Shown: positions 40,933 through 49,778 of the stretch, piece after piece
How positions within the stretch are numbered: position 1 is the first letter of the stretch
How the letters are laid out: each line of letters opens with the position of its first letter
NCBI GenBank assembly: GCA_046329055.1
Contig: JAXLVK010000024.1
Span: 1 to 64,000 of the forward strand
Reading direction: 5' to 3'
DNA from: JADKCL01 sp046329055
GTDB taxonomy: Bacteria; Bacteroidota; Bacteroidia; J057; JADKCL01
DNA length: 64,000 bases
Program-made: the position numbers and the translations under genes
Notes under the pieces: model-generated
What the model saw: the letters and a program-made list of their open reading frames with translations, nothing else
The model's database searches: none
What the model was told of the DNA's origin: nothing

Positions 40933-42111
40933 CTATTTCATCAAGACGAGCCTGTCGGTCTGTGTCGCCTTCCCGCCAAAGGTCGTGCGCAGCAGGTACG
41001 TCCCGCTCCGCAGCGTGGAGGTGTTCAGCTCGTAACGATTCCTGCCGGGTTGCGCGCTGACTTGGTCTTCGAAGACCCTGTTCCCCATCGCGTCCACGAC
41101 CTCGATGCGCACAGGAGATGCCTCTTCCACTGAAAAGGTCGCTACCACGGACTGTCCGACCGTTCCGGGATTCGGCTGCAGGTGGATATGGTTCGGGTCC
41201 TCGACAAGGCGGCTCTCCACGATGCGGGAGGTATGGGTGTTCCCATTGGCATCGATGGCGCGAATCTGATAAAACAGCGGCTGGTCATAGAGTCCCGGGC
41301 GATCCACGTAGCTGAACCGCTCTCCCTGCCGCAGGGTGACTTCGCCCACGGTCTCAAATGAAAGGCTGTCCGTGGCGCGCAGAACTTCATACTTCTGGTA
41401 GTCCTCCAGGTCGAAGTCCCAAGCCACCTCAATCTCCTCGGAGTTCCTGGGCTTGGCGTCCAGGTATTTCCATTCATAGGCCAGAATGGGGCTGGGAACC
41501 ACCGATACATTGTCGATGTAATAGTAGGCGCCGGTATAGGAACCGCCCACCGCAGCGGCGGTCGCAGTGAGGGCATCCGTGAAAAAGTTGCCTACCGACA
41601 CGTGGGTGAAGGCTTGCCCTGCCACGAAGCTCCCGGTGACTGTGGTCCAAGCCGCCTTGTCAGTGATGATGGCTGTGGAATACACCTGTGAGATGTTGTT
41701 CATGGAGGCCGTCGCACTGTTGTTGAACTGGAAACCCATGTTGTTGGCACCAATGGTGGACAGCTCGGTGAGGCTGATGCTCATGGTGCAGGTATAGGAC
41801 TGCCCGATGACCAGCGGACTCGTGAGGGCCACGCAGTAATACTCGTGGTACAGCGCAGTTGCATGGCGGTTCACCTCAGCGACATAGCCATTACCGGAGG
41901 CGGGGGTTTGGTTCCCTGCGAAGTTGTTGGGGACTGTGCTGTTGCAAGTATTGAAGAAGTCGGGACTGTTCTGGCAGCTCACCCAACTCGCCGGAGTCGG
42001 GCATCCGGTCAGGGTTTCAAAGCTGGGATTGGTGACCAGGTTTTGGGCAAATGCGGTGCTGATGCAAAAGCACAGTGCCAGCAGCAAGCGGGATGGATGA
42101 GGGCGAGACAT
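40933..42111 (-). CDS. Secreted jelly-roll protein with T9SS sorting domain
   Basis: The 392-residue product has a signal peptide (HPSRLLLALCFCISTAFAQ). The N-terminal domain starts NLVTNPSFETLTGCPTPASW and ends AYYYIDNVSVVP, the usual outline of a carbohydrate-binding-like jelly roll in this phylum. It is followed by a fibronectin-like module (EIEVAWDFDLEDYQKYEVL to YQIRAIDANGN) and a type A T9SS domain (HIHLQPNPGTVGQSVV to TQTDRLVLMK). Similar N-terminal domains occur in the large SprB-type protein of this window. The likely role is polymer binding at the surface. Confidence 0.85.
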   Translation of the reverse strand: MSRPHPSRLLLALCFCISTAFAQNLVTNPSFETLTGCPTPASWVSCQNSPDFFNTCNSTVPNNFAGNQTPASGNGYVAEVNRHATALYHEYYCVALTSPLVIGQSYTCTMSISLTELSTIGANNMGFQFNNSATASMNNISQVYSTAIITDKAAWTTVTGSFVAGQAFTHVSVGNFFTDALTATAAAVGGSYTGAYYYIDNVSVVPSPILAYEWKYLDAKPRNSEEIEVAWDFDLEDYQKYEVLRATDSLSFETVGEVTLRQGERFSYVDRPGLYDQPLFYQIRAIDANGNTHTSRIVESRLVEDPNHIHLQPNPGTVGQSVVATFSVEEASPVRIEVVDAMGNRVFEDQVSAQPGRNRYELNTSTLRSGTYLLRTTFGGKATQTDRLVLMK

Positions 42112-42204
42112 GACTGATTCTCAAATGATACCAAAGAAATCAAAAGGTACGAAGAAAATGAACGCTACCGGACCTGTCTTGAAATTCTGTTTGGGGTGGG
42201 GGCC

Positions 42205-42243
42205 AAAAAGCAGCATCGCCGAAGGCTTGGCCCTCGGCGATGC
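42205..42243 (-). terminator. Intrinsic terminator of rho
   Basis: On the minus strand a perfect 10-bp stem (42234-42243 with 42213-42222) with an 11-base loop is followed by TGCTTTTTGG. It lies 25 bases after the rho stop. Confidence 0.85.
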
Positions 42244-42267
42244 GGTATGCGATGAATCGACTTTGGA

Positions 42268-44337
42268 TCAGCCGTTCATGCTCATCAGGAACTCCGCATT
42301 GTCGCGGGTGCCCCTCATGCGGTCTTGGAGGAATTCCATCGCCTCGATCGGGTTCATGTCGGCCATGAACTTGCGCAGCACCCAGATGCGGCTCAGGTCC
42401 TTGGACTCGAGCAGCAGGTCCTCGCGACGGGTGCCGGAAGACAGCACATCCACGGAGGGATAGATGCGGCGGTTGCTCAGGCGGCGATCCAGCTGCAATT
42501 CCATATTGCCGGTGCCTTTGAATTCTTCGTAGATCACCTCGTCCATCTTGGAGCCGGTGTCGATGAGGGCAGTGGCGAGGATGGTGAGCGAGCCACCATG
42601 CTCCACCTTGCGGGCAGCGCCGAAGAAGCGCTTGGGCTTGTGGAGGGCGTTGGCGTCCACACCACCGGAGAGGATCTTGCCGGAGGCAGGCATCACCGTG
42701 TTGTGGGCGCGGGCGAGACGGGTGATGGAGTCGAGCAGGATGACCACGTCGTGGCCGGATTCGACCATCCGCTTGGCCTTGCTCAGGGCGATGGTGGCAA
42801 CCTGCACGTGGCGGTCGGCCGGCTCGTCAAAGGTGGACGCGATCACCTCGGCATTCACGTTCCGGGCCATGTCGGTCACTTCCTCAGGACGTTCATCGAT
42901 GAGGAGGACGAGCAGGTAAGCCTCAGGGTGGTTCGCCGCGATGGCGTTGGCGACCTTTTGCATCAAGACGGTCTTACCGGTCTTGGGCTGTGCCACGATC
43001 AGACCGCGCTGACCCTTGCCGATGGGGGCGAAGAGGTCGAGGATGCGAAGGCTCATGTCCTTTTCACCTGGGCGCTCAAGCCGGAATTTCTCCTCGGGGA
43101 AAATCGGCACGAGGTGATCGAAGGGAATCCTGTCGCGGACCTCGTCAGGGCGGCGGCCGTTCAGAGTTTCGACCTTCAGGAGGGCGAAGTAGCGCTCACC
43201 TTCCTTCGGAGGACGAATCTGACCGAACACCGTGTCACCCGTCTTCAAACCGAAGAGCTTGATCTGCGAAGGGGAGACATAGATGTCGTCCGGGCTCGGC
43301 AGGTAGTTGTATTCTGGGGAGCGCAGGAAGCCATAACCTTCAGTGATGACCTCAAGCACGCCGTGGTTGCTGATGATGCCGTCGAAGTTGTATTCCTTCT
43401 CCTTGCGGCGCTCTTGGTAATGACCGCCGCCACCTCCGCCGCCACCTTCTTCACGGTTTTGTTGGTTTTGTTCGCGGCCTCCGCCTTCTTGGCGACCACC
43501 TTTTTCGCGTTCCATCCCCCGCTCCATGCTGCGGTTCAGGTATTCGCGGTGCGGTTGATCGCGGTCCACAGAGCGGTTCTCGCGGGGTTCGCGGTTCTCC
43601 CTGTTTTCACGGGGCTCGCGGTTCTCGCGGTTCTGGAAGTCGCGGTTCTGGAAGTCGCGGGGTTGCTGCTCGCGTGGCTGTTGCTCACGAGGCTCGCGGT
43701 TTTCGCGGTTCTGGAACTCACGGTTCTGGAATTCGCGGTTTTGGAAGTCACGTGGGCGTTCTTGGTTGCGCTCGATGGGCCTTTCCTCACGCTCGTTCCG
43801 CTCAAAGGATTCGTCACGGTCGCTGAAAGGATTGGCGGGGCGCTCTTCGCGAGTGCGGTCACCAAATGGGTTGTTGGGGGCGCGCTCGACGCGAGGGCGC
43901 TTCATGCGATTTGCCTCTTGGAAGTCGCGCTTTTCGACGCGGGGCTTGTCGCTGAAGTTTTCGTTGCGTTCTTCTTTGATGGGAGCCTGCTTCTTTTCCA
44001 CGGCGCCGGAAAATGGCCGTTTGGACTCCACTTGTTTGGCAGCGGGTTGCTCCTTCACGGGAGCCTCTTCGATCTGGGGAGCCGCAGGCGCTTCTTCTTC
44101 CGCCATGGGCTGTGCCTCCTCCTTGGGTTTGCGACCGGGGCGTTTTTTTGCCACTGGTTCGGCAGGTGCCTCTGCGACCTCTTCCTGAGCGGGCTGCTCG
44201 GCCGTGGTGGGATGCTCGAGGATTTTGTAGATCAGGTCCTGCTTCTTCAACCCCTTGTAGTCGGGCACTCCTATCTTTTTGGCCACCTCCTTCAATTCAC
44301 CCACAGATAGGCCATTCAACTCAATTATATCGTACAT
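42268..44337 (-). CDS. rho: Transcription termination factor Rho with long disordered insertion
   Basis: The 689-residue product begins with a Rho N domain (LSVGELKEVAKKIGVPDYKG). Residues about 50-305 are a low-complexity insert: first Ala/Glu/Pro/Lys-rich, then Arg/Asn/Glu/Gln-rich with short tandem motifs (FQNRE, ENREPRE, EQQPR). The RNA-binding domain (LEVITEGYGFLRSPEYNYLP) and the RecA-like ATPase core follow, with Walker A QPKTGKT near 459 and ILLDSITRLARAHN downstream. Rho is a hexameric helicase that ends transcription. Long disordered inserts are known for Bacteroidota Rho and have been linked to condensate formation. The gene is monocistronic with its own terminator. Confidence 0.96.
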   Translation of the reverse strand: MYDIIELNGLSVGELKEVAKKIGVPDYKGLKKQDLIYKILEHPTTAEQPAQEEVAEAPAEPVAKKRPGRKPKEEAQPMAEEEAPAAPQIEEAPVKEQPAAKQVESKRPFSGAVEKKQAPIKEERNENFSDKPRVEKRDFQEANRMKRPRVERAPNNPFGDRTREERPANPFSDRDESFERNEREERPIERNQERPRDFQNREFQNREFQNRENREPREQQPREQQPRDFQNRDFQNRENREPRENRENREPRENRSVDRDQPHREYLNRSMERGMEREKGGRQEGGGREQNQQNREEGGGGGGGGHYQERRKEKEYNFDGIISNHGVLEVITEGYGFLRSPEYNYLPSPDDIYVSPSQIKLFGLKTGDTVFGQIRPPKEGERYFALLKVETLNGRRPDEVRDRIPFDHLVPIFPEEKFRLERPGEKDMSLRILDLFAPIGKGQRGLIVAQPKTGKTVLMQKVANAIAANHPEAYLLVLLIDERPEEVTDMARNVNAEVIASTFDEPADRHVQVATIALSKAKRMVESGHDVVILLDSITRLARAHNTVMPASGKILSGGVDANALHKPKRFFGAARKVEHGGSLTILATALIDTGSKMDEVIYEEFKGTGNMELQLDRRLSNRRIYPSVDVLSSGTRREDLLLESKDLSRIWVLRKFMADMNPIEAMEFLQDRMRGTRDNAEFLMSMNG

Positions 44338-44752
44338 AACCGATTTGTTACTCTCAAAATTTCAGTGAAACTCTTGCTGATTTCCGTAGCACACTAGTTG
44401 CTCCTGCTGTCCCACCAACGACGGAAAAGGAATTGCTCAAGAAGTTTGAGCAGGGGCAGATTGGCGGCAAAGAACGGCAATGCATTTTATTCTTGCAATA
44501 CGGGGAAATCGAAAATTTCGATCAAGTGAAGTGTTGGGAAAGCATTGAATAAGTCCAAAATGACCACTGGAAACGGATGTCCAAGGTCAGCCCCAATTCC
44601 AAGCTCAAATTTAAGGACAGGGAATGGGAAGTGCAAAGTATTTGTCATGAAAGCTGCCAGCATTTTGCCCCTCCGAAACTATCCCCTCGATTCGCATCCT
44701 GCCATGCGGGTTTGGTGGGGAATTCGTTACTTTGCGCAAAATTTTATGAACA
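44338..44752. other. Divergent intergenic region between rho and serS
   Basis: No protein-like frame is seen. It contains a 7-bp hairpin (TGCTCAA-GAAGT-TTGAGCA) near 44435-44455 and must hold the promoters of both genes. The rho leader may be long (several hundred bases), as is common for autoregulated rho genes, but I cannot show this. Confidence 0.45.
44727..44734 (+). promoter_or_regulatory. TTACTTTG promoter-like element before serS
   Basis: The octamer lies about 18 bases before the serS ATG, giving a very short leader if used. It is identical to elements near 23772 and 56740. Confidence 0.4.
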
Positions 44753-46033
44753 ATGCTTGAGATTCGGAAAATCCGGGAGAACAAGGAGCCTTTTGTGGAG
44801 GGCATGAGGGCCCGCAATTTTGAGAACCCTGAAAAGATGATCCAGAACCTGCTGGACATCGATCAGAGTCGCCGCGAAGTCACCCTGCAAGTCGAAACCC
44901 TGCGCGCTGAGGGCAAAAAAGCTGCCTCTGCCATCGGTGACCTGATCAAGTCAGGCAACCAAGCCGCGGCTGACGAAGCCCGCGCAGTCGCCGCCGAATC
45001 CAAGACCAAGATCGCCGAGCTCGAGGAGCGCATGAAGGCCATGGACGAAGAGCAAAATCGCCTGCTCCTCACCCTGCCCAACGTGCCCCATCCCAGCGTG
45101 CCCCGCGGCAAGTCCGCGGATGACAACCATGTGGTATCCCTGCACGGCGAGGTGCCCAGCCTCGGCGATTGGGCCAAGCCCCACTGGGAATTGACCACGG
45201 AGCTGGACATCATCGACTTCGGGCTTGGCGCCAAGATTTCCGGCGCAGGCTTCCCCGTTTACAAAGGCCAGGGTGCTGCCTTCCTGCGGGCATTGAAGAC
45301 ATTCTTCCTGGACGAGGCCATCGCCGCAGGATACCTGGAGGTGGTGCCGCCCCTCGTGGTCAACGAAGACTCCGGCTACGGCACGGGACAGATTCCCGAC
45401 AAGGAAGGGCAGATGTACTACATCCCCGAGGACAAGCTGTACCTGATCCCGACCGCTGAGGTGCCTGTGACCAACCTTTACCGCGACGTGATCGTGGAGG
45501 CCAAGCAGCTCCCCATCAAGAACTGCGCTTACTCCCAGTGCTTCCGCCGCGAGGCGGGTGCCTACGGCTCCCATGTCCGTGGCCTGAACCGCCTGCACCA
45601 ATTTGACAAGGTGGAGATCGTGGAGATCGCCCATCCCGACAAGAGCTACGAGCGCCTGGAGGTGATGATGCAGCATGCACGCGGCCTCCTCGACAAGCTC
45701 GGTCTGCATCACCGCGTCCTGCTGCTCTGCAGCGGCGACATGGGTTTTGCATCCGCCAAGACTTATGACCTTGAGGTCTGGAGCGGCGCGCAGCAGCGTT
45801 GGCTCGAAGTGAGCTCTGTCTCCTGCTTCGAGACCTTCCAAGCAAATCGCCTCAAGCTCCGCTACAAGGAAGACGGCAAAAACACCCTCTGCCACACGCT
45901 GAATGGCTCGGCACTGGCATTCCCCCGGGTGATGGCCGCCATCATGGAAAACTTCCAAAACGAAGACGGCAGCGTCACCCTCCCGAAAGTGCTGCAGAAG
46001 TACACCGGCTTCGAGAAACTCTCCAAGCAGTGA
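44753..46033 (+). CDS. serS: Seryl-tRNA synthetase
   Basis: The 426-residue product starts MLEIRKIRENKEPF and has the N-terminal antiparallel coiled-coil arm (about 30-105, TLQVETLRAEGKKAASA) that binds the long variable arm of tRNA-Ser. The class II catalytic core follows, with TAEVPVTNLYRDVI, motif 2 FRREAGAYGSHVRGLNRLHQ and motif 3 around SGSALAFPRVMAAIMENF-like sequence near the C-terminus. It charges tRNA-Ser with serine, and also charges tRNA-Sec where present. The length is typical. A 20-bp inverted repeat lies directly downstream. Confidence 0.97.
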   Translation: MLEIRKIRENKEPFVEGMRARNFENPEKMIQNLLDIDQSRREVTLQVETLRAEGKKAASAIGDLIKSGNQAAADEARAVAAESKTKIAELEERMKAMDEEQNRLLLTLPNVPHPSVPRGKSADDNHVVSLHGEVPSLGDWAKPHWELTTELDIIDFGLGAKISGAGFPVYKGQGAAFLRALKTFFLDEAIAAGYLEVVPPLVVNEDSGYGTGQIPDKEGQMYYIPEDKLYLIPTAEVPVTNLYRDVIVEAKQLPIKNCAYSQCFRREAGAYGSHVRGLNRLHQFDKVEIVEIAHPDKSYERLEVMMQHARGLLDKLGLHHRVLLLCSGDMGFASAKTYDLEVWSGAQQRWLEVSSVSCFETFQANRLKLRYKEDGKNTLCHTLNGSALAFPRVMAAIMENFQNEDGSVTLPKVLQKYTGFEKLSKQ

Positions 46034-46040
46034 GCAATTA

Positions 46041-46102
46041 GCATGTAGCAGATAGCAGTTGCCCTGCCGCTGAAGCATGCAGAACTGCTATCTGCTACAT
46101 GC
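46041..46102. repeat. Perfect 20-bp inverted repeat after serS
   Basis: The 20 bases at 46041-46060 are the exact reverse complement of 46083-46102, with a 22-base loop. The arms contain TAGCAGA-type heptamer wording, and a further partial copy (CATCTGCTATCTG) follows the right arm. There is no T tract, so this is not a classical terminator. It may be an interspersed palindromic element. Confidence 0.7.
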
Positions 46103-46183
46103 CATCTGCTATCTGAAAGGGGGCATTCGATTCACACCGCTTTGTACACGGGGAATGCGTAATTTTCCTCCCTGAGGAAATCT

Positions 46184-48163
46184 ATGCGCTGGATTTGCTG
46201 GATAGCGTCTGCTCTGCTGGTGCTGGGGACATGGCTGCCGTTGGCGGCGCAGGTGCCCGTGCCTGACAAGGACTCCTTGCGCTGGGGATTTCAGTTTCCG
46301 GACGACGATACTGTGGCGGTCAAGGACACGGTGCCTGCGCGAGACTCTGTCCGCATGGCGGAGGACTTGGGGGGGCTGGAGGCTCCGGAGGGCGAGGGCG
46401 CTGGTGCGAAGCCGGATTCGGTGCGGAAGGACCGGGCAGCGGAGGGGCCGGATTCGGCGGCTTGGCGCATCCGGGAGGTGGTGACGGAGCCAGGATTGGA
46501 GGGGGCGATGCAGCGCATGGTGGCGAGGCCGTTCAAGTCCGCGAAATCGCCGGAGGACTGGGCCAAAATCCGGGAGGAGGTGGCGGCGAGGATGACGGCG
46601 CGGGGCTATCAGACATTTTCCGTGGACACTTTTCACAGGGAGGAGCGCAGATTGCGGCTCTCGGTTTTTGTGGGGAAGCGGTATTTCTACGACAGCCTGT
46701 TTTTGCCGGGGCTGAATGAGGTGGACTATGGCCGGGCAGAATTCGACAAGGTGCAGCGGCGGCACGATCCATTTTCCTACGTGGACATGCGCAGTCGGCT
46801 GGAATCCTGCCTGCGGGCCTACCAAAACAAGGGCTTTCCCTTCGCGGCATTTGACAGCTTGCAGATGGGCTACCGGGAAGGAGGCGGCGACTCGGTTTAT
46901 ACTTCGGTTGCCTACAAGTTCTCCCCCGGCAAGCTCGTGACCATCGACAGCGTGATCATCGATGGAAAGGTGCGTGAGCGGCCGGCATTCATCGAAAACC
47001 TGGTCGGCATCTACCCCGGCGACCCCTTCAACCAAGAGTCGATCGACAGGGCGCGGCGCATCCTGAACAGCTCCCCCTATTTCAAGAATGCGGCGACTCC
47101 ACGGGTGGAGTTCATCAGTGAGGACAAGGCACGCGTCACCCTCAAGCTGGAATCCCGCAAATCCGGCAAGTTTGACCTGCTCCTCGGCATCCTCCCCCCC
47201 TCCAACAACACCGCCAAGCTCCAATTCACGGGACTCATCGACTTCCAATTGGTGAGTCCATTGATGAAAGCCGGGGAGGTGCTGGAATTCCGCTTTGACA
47301 AACTCGTCGGCAGCTCTCAGAAGTTGCACTTGCGCTTCGCGGCACCCTATCTGTTCAGTTCGCCCATGGGCGTGGACGGGGAGTTCAACCTGCTCAAGCA
47401 AGACACCACCTTTCTCACGCGGTCGTTCAAGGTGAGTGTGCCCTACGCATTCAGCCCTACCCTGTCCATCCGCGCCTACTACAAGAACAAGGTCTCCACC
47501 CTAATTTCCACCCGCAAATACGAGCTGGACACCACCCTGGTGCCGCCTGTCCTCGATGGCAAGGACCAGACCTACGGCTTGGGATTCTCCTGGGAGAGCC
47601 TTGACGACCGCTACAGCCCCACGCGAGGATTTCGCATTCGCGCGGATGGTGGCATCGGCAAGAAGAAGGTCGTGAAGAACCCCCGGCTCACGGAAAACAT
47701 CTACGAGGACGTGCAGATCAGCCTGCCCAAGAAGGAGACCGAACTCCGGGTGGAGTGGTACCGCCGCTATACCAAGCGCATGGTCCTCATGCTCGCCAAC
47801 AGCACCTATTGGCTGGACCAGAAGCAGTATTTTCAGAACGACCTGATGCAGGTGGGCGGCAGCCGCAGCATCCGTGGATTCAATGAAAATCAGTTTTTCA
47901 CGAACTTCTACTCGGCCCTCACAGTGGAGAATCGGTTTTTGCTGGAGGAGCGGAGCTACCTGTTCGTTTTTTCCGATATTGCCTACTTAGAGGACAAAGT
48001 GGGGCCGGTGAAGGTGATGCGTCCATGGGGCCTCGGGCTGGGATTGACCTACGAAACCAAGGCCGGAATGCTGTCCATCACCTACGCCGCCGGACAAGTT
48101 GCCGGGTCGCCCTTTCAGCCCTCACGTGGCAAGATCCACGTCGGATTGGTGAACCAGTTTTAG
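46184..48163 (+). CDS. Omp85 family outer-membrane protein (TamA/BamA-like)
   Basis: The 659-residue product has a signal peptide (MRWICWIASALLVLGTWLPLAAQ) and a Pro/Asp/Glu-rich linker (about 25-95). POTRA-like domains follow (about 130-330: RGYQTFSVDTF, YQNKGFPFAAFDSL, IDSVIIDGKVRERPAFIENLVGIYPGDPF). The C-terminal 16-strand barrel includes the Omp85 signature GGSRSIRGFNENQF and ends in VGLVNQF with a terminal Phe. The family inserts or translocates outer-membrane proteins or lipids. It is not BamA itself by neighbourhood (no skp or uppS nearby). The next gene starts 5 bases downstream. Confidence 0.92.
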   Translation: MRWICWIASALLVLGTWLPLAAQVPVPDKDSLRWGFQFPDDDTVAVKDTVPARDSVRMAEDLGGLEAPEGEGAGAKPDSVRKDRAAEGPDSAAWRIREVVTEPGLEGAMQRMVARPFKSAKSPEDWAKIREEVAARMTARGYQTFSVDTFHREERRLRLSVFVGKRYFYDSLFLPGLNEVDYGRAEFDKVQRRHDPFSYVDMRSRLESCLRAYQNKGFPFAAFDSLQMGYREGGGDSVYTSVAYKFSPGKLVTIDSVIIDGKVRERPAFIENLVGIYPGDPFNQESIDRARRILNSSPYFKNAATPRVEFISEDKARVTLKLESRKSGKFDLLLGILPPSNNTAKLQFTGLIDFQLVSPLMKAGEVLEFRFDKLVGSSQKLHLRFAAPYLFSSPMGVDGEFNLLKQDTTFLTRSFKVSVPYAFSPTLSIRAYYKNKVSTLISTRKYELDTTLVPPVLDGKDQTYGLGFSWESLDDRYSPTRGFRIRADGGIGKKKVVKNPRLTENIYEDVQISLPKKETELRVEWYRRYTKRMVLMLANSTYWLDQKQYFQNDLMQVGGSRSIRGFNENQFFTNFYSALTVENRFLLEERSYLFVFSDIAYLEDKVGPVKVMRPWGLGLGLTYETKAGMLSITYAAGQVAGSPFQPSRGKIHVGLVNQF

Positions 48164-48168
48164 GAAAG

Positions 48169-49272
48169 ATGGAAGATCAGCAAAGCCTCGAACGGATTGT
48201 GAACGTGCCCTGCAGCTCCTGCGGCGGGGAGATGGTCTTTGACCCCGGCAAGCAGCAATTGCTCTGCCCCAACTGCGGCAGCACCCGCGAGATCCCCAAG
48301 TCCAGCGACATGGTCGTGGAGCGCGACTTCGCGGATGCAGGCAACTTGGCGGAGCGCCCCACAGGCTTCGCTGTGCCCAGCAAGGTCTTCCACTGCAACG
48401 GCTGCGGCGCCAATACCTCCGTGGACCCCGAGACGGTCTCCTTCAACTGCCCCTTCTGCGGCTCCACGAATGTGAACCCCGAGGCGCACGAGAACCGCAT
48501 GATCCGCCCCTCAGGCATCCTGCCGTTCAAGGTCACCAAGGCGAGCGCCCTGGACAAGTTCAAGACTTGGATCGGCAAGGGCTTCTTCGCCCCCGGCAAC
48601 CTCAAGCGGCTGGCGCAGCTCGACAAGATTCGCGGCGTTTACCTGCCCTTCTGGACCTACGACGCGGATACCTTCAGCGAGTGGCAGGCCGAGGCGGGCT
48701 ACCACTATTACACCACCGAGACGACCACCGACAGCAACGGCAATACCCAATCGCGCCAGGTCCGGCATACCCGCTGGGAATGGGTGAGCGGTTACCACGA
48801 CAAGTCATTCGATGACGTGCTGGTCCTCGGTTCCTCCGGTCTGGAGCAAAATTTCGTGGACGACATCTTCCCCTTCGAGCTCAAGGAAGTCGTGAATTAT
48901 GACGGCAAGTTCATCCTGGGCATGGAGTCGGAGGTCTATCAGAAGGACGTGCAGCAGGCATTTGACGTCGCGGACGGGATCATGGATGATGCCATCCGCG
49001 GGGAGGTGATCCGCAAGGTGCCCGGCGATACCCATCGCAACCTGCGCATCGACACCCGCAAGTCGGCGATCACGTTCAAGCACATCCTGCTGCCCATCTG
49101 GATCGCGGCCTACATGTACAACAACAAGGTCTATCGCTTCCTGGTGAACGGGCAGACGGGCAAGATCTCCGGCAAGAAGCCTGTGGCGGCCTGGAAGGTC
49201 ATCGTCCTGATCCTGGTCATCATCGCCATCATCGCGGGCATTGTGATCGCGACGCAGGCTGGGAAATCGTAG
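48169..49272 (+). CDS. Double zinc-ribbon membrane-anchored protein
   Basis: The 367-residue product starts MEDQQSLERIVNVPCSSCGG. It has two four-Cys zinc ribbons, the first with CSSC at 15-18 and CPNC, the second with CNGC and CPFC. A soluble domain rich in aromatic residues (YLPFWTYDADTFSEW, GYHYYTTETTT) is followed by one C-terminal membrane helix (WKVIVLILVIIAIIAGIVIA). The architecture points to an inner-membrane protein with the ribbons in the cytoplasm. Relatives are labelled as zinc-ribbon or helicase-like proteins without proven function. It is 5 bases downstream of the Omp85 gene and likely co-transcribed. Confidence 0.85.
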   Translation: MEDQQSLERIVNVPCSSCGGEMVFDPGKQQLLCPNCGSTREIPKSSDMVVERDFADAGNLAERPTGFAVPSKVFHCNGCGANTSVDPETVSFNCPFCGSTNVNPEAHENRMIRPSGILPFKVTKASALDKFKTWIGKGFFAPGNLKRLAQLDKIRGVYLPFWTYDADTFSEWQAEAGYHYYTTETTTDSNGNTQSRQVRHTRWEWVSGYHDKSFDDVLVLGSSGLEQNFVDDIFPFELKEVVNYDGKFILGMESEVYQKDVQQAFDVADGIMDDAIRGEVIRKVPGDTHRNLRIDTRKSAITFKHILLPIWIAAYMYNNKVYRFLVNGQTGKISGKKPVAAWKVIVLILVIIAIIAGIVIATQAGKS

Positions 49273-49285
49273 GGTACGTCTGCTG

Positions 49286-49340
49286 GGCCCCGCCGCCGGG
49301 AGGCGGCGAATTCGATCGGCGTGTCCCGAGTCTCGGGGCC
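49286..49340. repeat. GC-rich intergenic palindromic element, copy B
   Basis: CGCCGCC-GGGA-GGCGGCG (49291-49308) is a perfect 7-bp hairpin nested in an outer pair GGCCCCG / CGGGGCC. It resembles the element at 10964-11030. It lies between convergent genes and could also act as a terminator. Confidence 0.45.
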
Positions 49341-49349
49341 GCCTCGTCC

Positions 49350-49778
49350 CTAGTTATAAAACGCGCCGAGCAAGCACTGCTTGTCCAGGATTTCCATCAT
49401 CTCTTCGAATGCCACGCCTTGTTCCAGCAGGCCGTCTTGGACGGGCTTCATGCAGTCGCAGTCGTCGAGTTTGATGGACCATTCTTCCTCTGCCTGGATC
49501 GCCTTGGAGATGTCGGGGTCGTCGGAAGAGATCACCGCCGTCAGGAATTCATTGGGCGTGTTTTTCCGAATGGCTTTGATGGCCTCCATGAGCTTGGTGC
49601 GGTCCCAGTCCTTTTCCTGTCCAGCCATGTCGTACATGCACTTGCAGGCTTCAGCGGCGATGTTGCCGGCCTTGTCGCCCTCCTTGGGGGAGGGGCCGAC
49701 CCATGCAGGATTGCTGTCACAGCCCGCAAATAGCAGGATCACGGGGAGCAGGAGCGGCAGGAAACGGAGTCTTTTCAT
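49350..49778 (-). CDS. Small Cys-containing lipoprotein
   Basis: The 142-residue product has a lipoprotein signal (MKRLRFLPLLLPVILLFAGC, lipidated Cys20). The mature part is helical and contains paired cysteines (EACKCMYDMA and DDCDCMKP) plus a final Cys near the C-terminus, which could form disulfides or bind a metal. It has no T9SS domain. It is convergent with the zinc-ribbon gene. No family is recognised. Confidence 0.8.
   Translation of the reverse strand: MKRLRFLPLLLPVILLFAGCDSNPAWVGPSPKEGDKAGNIAAEACKCMYDMAGQEKDWDRTKLMEAIKAIRKNTPNEFLTAVISSDDPDISKAIQAEEEWSIKLDDCDCMKPVQDGLLEQGVAFEEMMEILDKQCLLGAFYN

Noticed and set aside
42325..44310. A 661-codon open frame antisense to rho
   Set aside because: It mirrors the Arg/Glu-rich low-complexity region of rho; rho has clear domains and its own terminator on the other strand.
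44577..44807. A second short frame overlapping the serS start
   Set aside because: It overlaps the first 55 bases of serS in another frame and has no conserved features.
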